Positions 1 through 7,139 of a stretch of DNA of 31,420 nt are shown here, in pieces. A program made the translations under genes and the position numbers. Origin of the DNA: JBKPCD01 sp046727175 (GTDB lineage: Bacteria; Acidobacteriota; Vicinamibacteria; Vicinamibacterales; 2-12-FULL-66-21); NCBI GenBank assembly GCA_046727175.1, contig JBKPCD010000096.1, positions 1 through 31,420 of the forward strand. The letters run 5' to 3'. Positions within the stretch are counted from its first letter, which is position 1. Every line of letters begins with the position of its first letter. The notes under the pieces are model-generated. The model saw nothing but the letters and a program-made list of their open reading frames with translations. It was not told where the DNA came from and made no database searches.

Positions 1-1431
1 AGGCGGAGGAGTGGCGAGAGGCATTGCGAGCGGCAGCCCATCTACGACGAGCCCCGCCACGATCACACAACCCACAATCGCTACTCGGAGAGTACCGGCC
101 GTGTGATTACGTCTTCCGACATCCGGGGTGTGACCGCGGTCAACGGCCTGTGTCATCCGACGTTCGCGGACTGACCCCGTGTGGCGAACGGGGGAATCCG
201 AGGCCCGGAGTCTGACCCCGTGTTGCCGGAGAATTCGCGCGATCACGAGGCCGGCCGACACCGCGAGGCACAGCGACGACAGCATGGCGAATCGGGAAGG
301 GACGCGCAGCGACACATAACCGGGCAGCATGCTCAGCCACCGATACGGTCGAAGCCATCGCAGGAAACCGTCACTCTCGGCGCCAGGTCCGAGCGCGAAG
401 ACCGACATCACAAGAGTCGCCCCAGCGTAAAAGATCAAAGGCGATCGCGCGCTGACTTCGTCGCGAACCTGCCGGCGAACCACCATCGCGAGAATCGTCA
501 CCGCGACGAGGGTGAATGCTGTTACGCCGGGAAAGAGAAAGTCTTCCTGTGTGGAAACGTTGGACGAGCTCCAGAATGCGAGAAGGGGAGGCGCATGGAA
601 GAACGATGCGGGCGTTGCGCTGAATCCGGCGATCTCGGTTGCGGTCCGCGAAAGCCCCAGGCGGTCATGAACCTGACGATACTTCAGCAGCACGGGCACG
701 AGCGGTACAGATGACACGATCCAGACGAGGAGGATCATGAAGCCGCGAGCGGGCGACGCGCGCCAGTCGACGAACCAGACAATCCAGAGCGCAACCAAAA
801 CCGGCACGAAAAGCAGGTAGTACCCATTCGAGAGTGCCTGCGTCATCCATGCAGCCGCGAATGCGACGAGCCAGATGCGACGGCCGTTCGAGACGTACGC
901 GTGCAGCGCGAGGAGCATCGCCGGAATCCACTGCGAGGTCACGACCTGAATGTGCGCGAGTTGACCAGCGCGGTACGGTGCGAAGCCGAATGCCAGGCCG
1001 GCACACACACCGGCGAACCTCGACCCGGCCAGACGATGGACCAACAGATACGCGAACCATGCGGACAAGGCATACGACACGAGCAGTGCGATGTTGTACG
1101 CGAGGATTGGCGAGCCGCCGGCGAGTTGAATCGGCGTCGTGATGACCCCGATCCCGGCCAGGTGTTCCGACAGCGTGAGGCCGCCGGCCAACGGGAAGAA
1201 CATCGGCGCGTTCCACCATGCCGACGTGAGTGGCAGCGCGCGTGCGTTCCACCAGAGAATCCATGTGTTGAGAACCGGATCGCCGGAATCGTGCGCGATC
1301 CGGTCGGACAGATTGGCCGGGAGCGGCCACGTCCAGAAAACAGCGAGCGCGAGGAATCCCGCGAACGCGATCGCGGCGGAGCGCCACGATGCCGGGCGCC
1401 GACGGTGAGGGTCTCGGTTCTCGGTTCTCAA
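1..1431 (-). CDS. Multi-pass membrane protein, GT-C glycosyltransferase-like (3' end outside window)
   Basis: An open frame runs from a TTG at 1431 to the left edge with no stop, about 477 residues, so the C-terminus is missing. The product is strongly hydrophobic with many predicted membrane helices. An N-terminal helix (AGFLALAVFWTWPL) is followed by an acidic loop with HDSGDPVLNTWILWWNA, typical of polytopic GT-C-like proteins that transfer sugars from lipid-linked donors. No ATG fits the N-terminus. The TTG lies inside a GGTTC-type word repeat, so the exact start is uncertain. A basic loop around 100-235 contains two REP-like words (see findings), and a further helix (LRVAIVGCVIVAGLVVDGLP) follows. 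Donor and acceptor are unknown. It lies downstream of the M28 peptidase on the same strand, separated by the repeat. Confidence 0.75.
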   Translation of the reverse strand, partial: MRTENRDPHRRRPASWRSAAIAFAGFLALAVFWTWPLPANLSDRIAHDSGDPVLNTWILWWNARALPLTSAWWNAPMFFPLAGGLTLSEHLAGIGVITTPIQLAGGSPILAYNIALLVSYALSAWFAYLLVHRLAGSRFAGVCAGLAFGFAPYRAGQLAHIQVVTSQWIPAMLLALHAYVSNGRRIWLVAFAAAWMTQALSNGYYLLFVPVLVALWIVWFVDWRASPARGFMILLVWIVSSVPLVPVLLKYRQVHDRLGLSRTATEIAGFSATPASFFHAPPLLAFWSSSNVSTQEDFLFPGVTAFTLVAVTILAMVVRRQVRDEVSARSPLIFYAGATLVMSVFALGPGAESDGFLRWLRPYRWLSMLPGYVSLRVPSRFAMLSSLCLAVSAGLVIARILRQHGVRLRASDSPVRHTGSVRERRMTQAVDRGHTPDVGRRNHTAGTLRVAIVGCVIVAGLVVDGLPLAMPLATPPP

Positions 1432-1530
1432 GTTCCCGGTTCCTGGTTCCGAGGTTCCGATTCCGGCTCTGCGCAATGGACCTGCGAACCTGGAACCGGG
1501 AACCGTGAACCGGGAACCGGGAACCTCGCG
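1411..1530. repeat. Degenerate GGTTC/GAACC word repeat forming an inverted repeat
   Basis: The left half repeats words like TCTCGGTTC and CCCGGTTCC. The right half (about 1492-1530) repeats GGAACCGGGAACC. The halves are mutually complementary, so either strand could fold into a long imperfect stem. It sits between two minus-strand genes and overlaps the proposed TTG start of the membrane-protein gene. It could act as a terminator for the upstream peptidase gene, but no T-tract is seen. Confidence 0.7.
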
Positions 1531-1534
1531 CCTG

Positions 1535-3184
1535 TCATCGTCCGCCTGCCGTCCCGGGACCGCGTCCGACGCCCTGCGGACGAGGCAACGGCTTGCGCGG
1601 AAGCTTCTCCTCCCGATTTGCCGCGTTGTAGACGAATGCCGCCACGATGACGGCGTTCTGCTTCATGTCGGGTTCCTGGATCCGTTCGTACACGTCCATG
1701 TTCGAATGGTGCGTCCGAGTGTCGTACTCGACCGGATCCTGGATGAACTGGAAGCCTGGAAGGCCGACCGCGTCGAACGACTGGTGATCCGTACCGCCCG
1801 TGTCTCGAATCGTCAGCGTCGTCATCCCGAGATTGTGGAACGGCTTCATCCACTCTTCGAAGATCGGCGCGACGGCTTCGTTGCCCTGCAGATACACGCC
1901 CCGAATCGCGCCCGTGCCGTTGTCGACATTGAAATACCCGGCGAAGCGGCCGTGCTCCGGTTTCAGCACCATGTCCGCCCGGTTCGCGAAGTGTTCGGTC
2001 ACGTATGCGCGCGATCCGAGCAGGCCTTGCTCCTCACCGCCCCAGAGACCGAGTCGGACCGTTCGACGAACTTTGACGCCGCTTTGCTTGAGGATTCGCA
2101 TCGCTTCCATCATTACTGCGGATCCGGCAGCGTTGTCGGTGGCTCCCGTTCCAGCGTGCCAGGAATCGAAGTGCGCGCCGAGCATGACGATCTCCGCCGC
2201 CTTGTCGGTGCCAGGAATGTCGGCGACCACGTTGAACGACTGCGGGTTGTCGTCGGAGAAGGTGTTCTTGATGTCCATCTCGAGCGTGACCGGCACGCCT
2301 TTCTCCATCGCGCGGGCGAGACGGCCGTAGTGCTCGATTGCGAGGGTCACCTGAGGAAGTCCCGCGTCCGTTCCTGGATCCCGTGAGACACCTTGCGCGC
2401 CACCAACGAACACCGTTCCACCATCGCCGCGTGCTGACGCGTCGATGACTGCGAGCGCGCCTTCGTCCTTGAAGAACTGCATTCGCTTCGCGAGCGAAGA
2501 TCCGCCGAACTGCTGCCGGCCCGGGCCGGCTTGGCGGCCAGGACCACCCTGAGGTCCCGGTCCACCCGCTCGGCCGCCACGCCCGCCGCGGAAACTGCTG
2601 TCGGTCTCTGATTCGAGACCCGTCAGCTCGGTCTCCGTGTACCGGTGACCGAGCGGCGTCAACGACGGCAGCACCTCGCGCAGCGCTGTGATGAACACGA
2701 ACTTGCCCCGGAGCTTCCCTTTGAATTTCGCGTAGTCTTCGTCGCTCTGGATATCGGCGAGGATCGCCTCGCCCGAGATCAGACCGTTCGTACCGCTCGT
2801 CCATGCTTTGGGGTAGCCGATGATCGGGAACGGCGTTGGCGTGAGCGCCTGCGCGTAGAATTTGTCGTTCGACCAGCCGCGCCCGAAAGGACCCCAGGGC
2901 TCGAGCTTCACGTTCGCCAATCCCCACTCCGAAAGCTGCTTGACCGCCCAGTCACCTGCCTTCCGATAGTTCGGTGAGTTCGTCAGCCGCGGTCCGTACA
3001 CGTCGGTCAGCCAGCTCTCGATCTCCATCACCTTCGATCGAGCAAAACCTTCGTCCTTTATCCGATAGATCGCGTCGTAGTCGATCTTTTCGGCGGGGGG
3101 CTGCGCGGCGACGGGAACGAGCATCAGGACCATCGCCGCTGCGGCGCACGCGAGCAGTGGCCTGCGCCGGGGAAAAAACGTCAT
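1535..3184 (-). CDS. Secreted M28-family zinc metallopeptidase
   Basis: Predicted 549-aa exported aminopeptidase or carboxypeptidase of family M28. The ATG at 3184 is chosen because GAGAGGA stands 5-6 nt upstream and a signal peptide follows at once (LLACAAAAMVLMLVPVAAQ). In-frame upstream ATGs lack a ribosome binding site. A central region with a Gly/Arg-rich insert (about residues 195-230) precedes the catalytic domain. The zinc site is complete: GAHFDS (about 338), TDNAAG (about 350), GGEEQG (about 383), NVDNGTG (about 420) and THHSNMD (about 492). These match the His, Asp, Glu-Glu, Asp and His ligands or catalytic residues of M28 enzymes. It probably degrades peptides in the periplasm or outside the cell. 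The substrate cannot be read from sequence. Confidence 0.92.
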   Translation of the reverse strand: MTFFPRRRPLLACAAAAMVLMLVPVAAQPPAEKIDYDAIYRIKDEGFARSKVMEIESWLTDVYGPRLTNSPNYRKAGDWAVKQLSEWGLANVKLEPWGPFGRGWSNDKFYAQALTPTPFPIIGYPKAWTSGTNGLISGEAILADIQSDEDYAKFKGKLRGKFVFITALREVLPSLTPLGHRYTETELTGLESETDSSFRGGRGGRAGGPGPQGGPGRQAGPGRQQFGGSSLAKRMQFFKDEGALAVIDASARGDGGTVFVGGAQGVSRDPGTDAGLPQVTLAIEHYGRLARAMEKGVPVTLEMDIKNTFSDDNPQSFNVVADIPGTDKAAEIVMLGAHFDSWHAGTGATDNAAGSAVMMEAMRILKQSGVKVRRTVRLGLWGGEEQGLLGSRAYVTEHFANRADMVLKPEHGRFAGYFNVDNGTGAIRGVYLQGNEAVAPIFEEWMKPFHNLGMTTLTIRDTGGTDHQSFDAVGLPGFQFIQDPVEYDTRTHHSNMDVYERIQEPDMKQNAVIVAAFVYNAANREEKLPRKPLPRPQGVGRGPGTAGGR

Positions 3185-3416
3185 CGCATCCTCTCTTGAT
3201 TGCTGGGAAGTCATGAAGCGATCAGTTGATCCGAAGTACGCCAGACAGCATACCGAGAGCGGACCCGTCGATTCCACCGCCCGGCCGTCGATGCAACTCC
3301 CTCGTCCCAGCAGGCTGGTGAATCTCCCATTTCCTTCACGATGCGTTGTTCAGCATCCTGCGGCGGTGACCCAATCGCGGAGTGTGGGTAAGCCGCGTCG
3401 GCGTCCCCATTTCTGG

Positions 3417-3452
3417 GCGGGCCCATACTTTGGGGTCTGACCCCTCGCCCGC
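3417..3452. repeat. REP-like palindrome, GGGGTCTGACCCC core
   Basis: A near-perfect palindromic core GGGGTCTGACCCC (3432-3444) is framed by an outer stem GCGGGC (3417-3422) / GCCCGC (3447-3452). Such GGGGTC-based palindromes are widespread extragenic REP elements, in many genomes mobilised by RAYT transposases. No RAYT gene is visible in this window. Confidence 0.65.
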
Positions 3453-3534
3453 GATTACGGATTTGAGATTTGGCGCACAGATTTGTAAAGCCCGATGTGC
3501 ACTCAGTGTCCGGCGTCCGAGCTGTGAGTCCCAT

Positions 3535-3571
3535 GCGCACAGCCACTTACGGCGAATCTGTGGCTGTGTGC
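3535..3571. repeat. 12-bp inverted repeat upstream of the PEGA gene
   Basis: GCGCACAGCCAC (3535-3546) pairs with GTGGCTGTGTGC (3560-3571) with one mismatch and a 13-nt loop. It lies 93 bp before the ATG at 3664. It may be a regulator site, an RNA hairpin or part of the REP cluster. No T-tract follows, so an intrinsic terminator is unlikely. Confidence 0.5.
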
Positions 3572-3663
3572 GGTTCGTGGTCTATCGGTTGCACCGCGGA
3601 TGCTGAAATCGTCGGTCGAAACCTGGCATCGAAATCCTTTCGCGCTGGAGATCGCCTGCTCCC

Positions 3664-5994
3664 ATGACTACAGTGCCTCTTACCACCGAACGGCCTGAAG
3701 CGCCGCTGTTCCGCGACGGGCTTGGAGAACGCGTCGTAGCGGCAGACGCCGCAACGGGCGAGCTGCTGCAGATTCTTCGCATCAGACCCGCGCTGACGGC
3801 TGTGCCTTCGTTCGAATTCGCATTGAGAGAGCGCACCGCGCGGCTCGCCAACTTCCGGCACGCGTACTACGGTCGCGTTCGCCGCGTGGATCGCGTGCAG
3901 CTTCCTGCGCCCGGTCTCGCGATCGTCTCGGACCACGTCGAAGGCACGCGCCTCTCGGAGATTCTGCGCGTCGCCCACGACCGGCAGCTGCAACTCGATA
4001 TCAACGCGGCGCTGTGCCTCATTCGTCAGCTCGTTCCCGCGGTCGCGCTCCTGCACGAGAACGCGCGTGAAGTCGCCCACGGCCTGATCGCTCCCGAACG
4101 GCTCGTCGTTACACCGCACGCTCGGCTCGTGATCGTCGAGCACGTCATGGCGGCGGCAATCGATCAATTGCAATTCAGCCGTGACCGACTCTGGCAGGAG
4201 TTCCGCGTCGCGATGCCGCCCAGCGCGGGTATGCCGCGCTTCGACCACCGCGCCGACGTGACCGGCGTGGGCGTCGTCGCGCTCTCACTCGTGCTCGGGC
4301 GTCCCCTGGGCGCCGACGAATTCCCGCATCATCTTGCGACGCTGGTGAACGAAGCTCGCGAGCGGACGTCGCTGGGCGAGGAACAGCCACTCTCATCTGC
4401 ACTGCGCGAGTGGCTGTCGCGCGCGCTGCAGATCGATACACGTCGCGCGTTTGCGTCTGCACCGGAAGCGCTTGCCGCGTTGGAAGAGGTGGTGGGCGAC
4501 GACTCTTTGTACGTGCCGGCGCCGGTCGCGCTCGAAACATTCCTCTCGCGCTACATCGCTGCGCTGCTCGAGCCCGCGCCGAGCGAAGCGCCGGCGCGTC
4601 CAGTGGCTGTCGCTCCGTCTGCGCAGCGGCGCGCGGTCACCCCAACGCCGGCACCAGTTCCATCATTCTCGTCGTTCGCACCTTCCACAAGCGCCAGCTT
4701 CGAGCAGGTCGAGCCGCTCGCGCCCGAGGCGCCGACGCACGGGCCAGCTTCGGCGGGTCAGATTGCTAGGGCGCCCCTCGCAACGACGCCGGCGGTAGAG
4801 GCCGCGCCCGCTACTGTGACGCCGAGTCCAGCAGCAGCGTCCGCGCCGGCGACGCCCGCGGAAGCCGGCTCGCCTGAGACCTCGGACGCGGAAATGCCTG
4901 CCCCGCTCATCCGAGACATCACCGAATTGATTTCGGCAGCGGACCTGATCAACGACGCGGCGCCCGATTCGAAGCCCCTGTTCGACGAGGAGAAAACCGC
5001 GCCGAAGTGGCCGAAGACGAAGAGCCGTAAGGCGATGTCGGGCTCATGGAAGCGTCTGGCGGCTGCAATCGGCGCTCTCGTCCTCTTGGGTGGCATCGCG
5101 ATGTTCGCGTCGAGGTTGTTCCGCGGCTCGACCGTCGCCTCGCCTTCGACCGGTACGCTCGTGGTGCAGTCGAATCCGGCGGGCGTGCAAGTCGTGGTTG
5201 ACGGCGTCGAACGCGGCCTCACGCCGGCCAAGCTCTCCGTCGCGCCTGGCGCGCACATCCTCGAGCTCCGCGGCCGTGGTGTTCCCCGCGTCATTCCAAT
5301 CAATGTCGCAGCGGGCTCTGAGGTCTCGCAATATCTCGAGTTCGCCGACACGCCATCAACCGGGCAGCTGCGCGTGCAGACGCAGCCCGCGGGCGCCAAG
5401 GTGATTATCGATGGCGTCGATCGTGGCATCGCCCCAACGACGGTGACGGAGCTGACGCCCGGCGATCACGAAGTGGTCCTCCAGGCGGGTGCCGCATCGG
5501 TCAAACAAACCGTGACTATCCAGGCCGGTGCGACCGCATCGTTCGTCGCGCCAATCGCCGGCGTCGAAGCCAGCTCGGGTCCGGTGTCGGGATGGGTCGC
5601 GGTGAAAGCGCCCGTGACGATGGAGATTCGCGAAGGCGGACGACTCCTCGGCACGAGCGACAGCGATCGAGTCATGATGGCCGCCGGTCGCCATGAAATC
5701 GAGATCGTGAACGACACACTCGGGTACCGAACCACACGCGTCATTCAGGTCGCAGCCGGGAAGATTGCCGCCATTTCGATCGATCTCCCGAACGGTGTCG
5801 TGAACCTCAACGCTTCGCCGTGGGCGGAGGTCTGGATCGACGGCCAGCGCGTGGGTGAAACTCCCATCGGAAATCTCAGCGTGCCCATCGGACCTCACGA
5901 GGTGGTCTTCAGGAATCCACAGCTCGGCGAGAAGCGTCACGCAGTCTCCGTGACTCTTGCAGCACCGGTTCGGCTCAGCGTCGACATGAAGTGA
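3664..5994 (+). CDS. Pseudokinase-TM-PEGA domain membrane protein
   Basis: 776-aa protein. Residues 1 to about 280 resemble a protein kinase fold without catalytic residues. The subdomain VI region reads AHGLIAPERLVV (about 138) where HRDLKPxN is expected, the DFG position reads VIVEHVM, and no VAIK lysine is seen. The subdomain IX-like ADVTGVGVVALSLVLGRPLG (about 197) supports the fold. A Pro/Ala-rich linker follows, then one TM helix (about 460-486). Four PEGA-type beta modules come next at about 497, 567, 637 (degenerate) and 711, the clear ones carrying VxSxPAGVxVxVDGxxxGxTP-like signatures. The topology implies a cytoplasmic pseudokinase and a periplasmic PEGA stalk, probably a scaffold or envelope sensor. 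It is followed closely by the TonB-C protein. No strong SD precedes the ATG (GGAG is 14 nt away). Confidence 0.85.
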   Translation: MTTVPLTTERPEAPLFRDGLGERVVAADAATGELLQILRIRPALTAVPSFEFALRERTARLANFRHAYYGRVRRVDRVQLPAPGLAIVSDHVEGTRLSEILRVAHDRQLQLDINAALCLIRQLVPAVALLHENAREVAHGLIAPERLVVTPHARLVIVEHVMAAAIDQLQFSRDRLWQEFRVAMPPSAGMPRFDHRADVTGVGVVALSLVLGRPLGADEFPHHLATLVNEARERTSLGEEQPLSSALREWLSRALQIDTRRAFASAPEALAALEEVVGDDSLYVPAPVALETFLSRYIAALLEPAPSEAPARPVAVAPSAQRRAVTPTPAPVPSFSSFAPSTSASFEQVEPLAPEAPTHGPASAGQIARAPLATTPAVEAAPATVTPSPAAASAPATPAEAGSPETSDAEMPAPLIRDITELISAADLINDAAPDSKPLFDEEKTAPKWPKTKSRKAMSGSWKRLAAAIGALVLLGGIAMFASRLFRGSTVASPSTGTLVVQSNPAGVQVVVDGVERGLTPAKLSVAPGAHILELRGRGVPRVIPINVAAGSEVSQYLEFADTPSTGQLRVQTQPAGAKVIIDGVDRGIAPTTVTELTPGDHEVVLQAGAASVKQTVTIQAGATASFVAPIAGVEASSGPVSGWVAVKAPVTMEIREGGRLLGTSDSDRVMMAAGRHEIEIVNDTLGYRTTRVIQVAAGKIAAISIDLPNGVVNLNASPWAEVWIDGQRVGETPIGNLSVPIGPHEVVFRNPQLGEKRHAVSVTLAAPVRLSVDMK

Positions 5995-6018
5995 GCGATG
6001 GCTCAAAGGGATATGACC

Positions 6019-6948
6019 ATGAAAAAACGACTTGTTGCGATCGCCGCGCTGGCCGGAAGCATGACTATGGCAATAACAGCCCAGCAGAATCCCCTCATGG
6101 CGGCGCGCGATCTGTATGCGTCGGCGCGTTACGACGAAGCATTGGCTGTCCTCAACGGGTTGAGGCCGCCGGCCAGCGGCTCCGACCTGAAGTCGGTCGA
6201 GCAATATCGTTCGCTGTGCCTGCTGGCGCTCGGGCGTGGCACGGAAGCCGAAGCGGCGATTGCGGCAGTAATCACCGCGGATCCGGCGTACCACCCGAGC
6301 GAGGCCGAGGCGTCGCCGCGAGTGCGCGCGGCGTTCACGGAAGTGCGTCAGAAGCTGTTGCCCGACATCGCGCGCTCACGGTATGCCGAAGCGAAGGCGA
6401 CGTTCGATCGGAAGGAGTACCAGCAGGCGCGCGAGCAGTTCCAGGGACTGCTCGGTCTGCTCGATGATCCCGAGATGGGTGGACGGCTGGGCGACCTTCG
6501 TGTCCTGGTCACGGGCTTCGTCGATTTGACCGCCGCTGCTGCAGCACCCGCGCCCATGCCAGCGCCGAAGGCTGAAGAACCGGCGCCCGCTGTGCCGCCG
6601 CCGTCGCCGAGTCCCGTGGCCGCCGCGACTCCGGCGTCGTCGCATGCTTCCGCGCCGCGCATCTTCGGCGGCGATGATCAGAACGTGAAGGCCCCCGTCA
6701 TCATCAAGCAGGAAGTCCCACGCGTCCCGACCTCGGTGACGGCTTCGGCCCGCAATCGTGGTCTGCTCGAGGTTGTCATCGATGAGCAGGGCCGTGTCAC
6801 GTCCGCGTCCGTGCGCATCTCGATGCACCCCGTCTATGACGCGCTGCTGCTAACCGCCGCACGCGAGTGGAAGTATCAGCCCGCGACCCTTGGCGGCAAG
6901 CCGGTCAAATTCCGGAAGATGATTCAAATCTCGATCTCGAAGACTTGA
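6019..6948 (+). CDS. Exported protein with helical repeat region and TonB-type C-terminal domain
   Basis: 309-aa predicted exported protein. The ATG at 6019 is preferred because AAAGGG lies 8 nt upstream and a signal peptide follows directly (MKKRLVAIAALAGSMTMAIT). In-frame ATGs at 5998 and 6013 have poorer spacing. Residues about 25-155 are helical and TPR-like (ARDLYASARYDEALAVLNGL). A Pro/Ala-rich linker follows (about 170-215). The C-terminal 80 residues match the TonB C-terminal fold (LLEVVIDEQGRVTSASV, then AAREWKYQPATLGGKPV). It lacks the N-terminal TM anchor and ExbB/D neighbours of a true energy transducer. A structural or envelope-contact role is more likely, perhaps with the PEGA protein just upstream, whose stop is 24 bp away. 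Confidence 0.82.
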   Translation: MKKRLVAIAALAGSMTMAITAQQNPLMAARDLYASARYDEALAVLNGLRPPASGSDLKSVEQYRSLCLLALGRGTEAEAAIAAVITADPAYHPSEAEASPRVRAAFTEVRQKLLPDIARSRYAEAKATFDRKEYQQAREQFQGLLGLLDDPEMGGRLGDLRVLVTGFVDLTAAAAAPAPMPAPKAEEPAPAVPPPSPSPVAAATPASSHASAPRIFGGDDQNVKAPVIIKQEVPRVPTSVTASARNRGLLEVVIDEQGRVTSASVRISMHPVYDALLLTAAREWKYQPATLGGKPVKFRKMIQISISKT

Positions 6949-6979
6949 GATCCCGGCCCGACCGTTGAAGGTGGGTTCG

Positions 6980-7013
6980 CGGCTCGACGGGACCTTCCGG
7001 AAATGTCGAGCCG
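6980..7013. terminator. Hairpin after the TonB-C gene, possible terminator
   Basis: CGGCTCGAC (6980-6988) pairs perfectly with GTCGAGCCG (7005-7013), with a 16-nt loop, 31 bp past the stop codon. The following GTGTAATTTC is only weakly T-rich, so factor-independent termination is plausible but not certain. Confidence 0.45.
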
Positions 7014-7139
7014 TGTAATTTCGCTGATGAGCGTGTAAACGGTTACCGCTGACGTCGTACTTGCTCGTCGATTTCATCGTAATTGCAGCTTCCGGACGGC
7101 GCCTCTCGATGGCAGGAAAGTGGCAAGGCCGTCGTCGGA

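Larger units (their letters stand above)
3185..3663. other. Gene-free divergent intergenic region
   Basis: This 479-bp region separates divergent genes starting at 3184 (minus) and 3664 (plus). Open frames here have no recognisable protein character. It holds a REP-like palindrome (3417-3452) and a second long hairpin (3535-3571). Promoters for both flanking genes must lie here, but I see no convincing -35/-10 pair. Confidence 0.7.

Noticed and set aside
1505..2386. Plus-strand open frame of 293 aa
   Set aside because: It is antisense to the M28 peptidase gene, with Arg/His-rich shadow composition.
3211..3546. 111-aa minus-strand open frame upstream of the M28 gene
   Set aside because: It spans the REP palindrome, and its composition shows no domain or signal.
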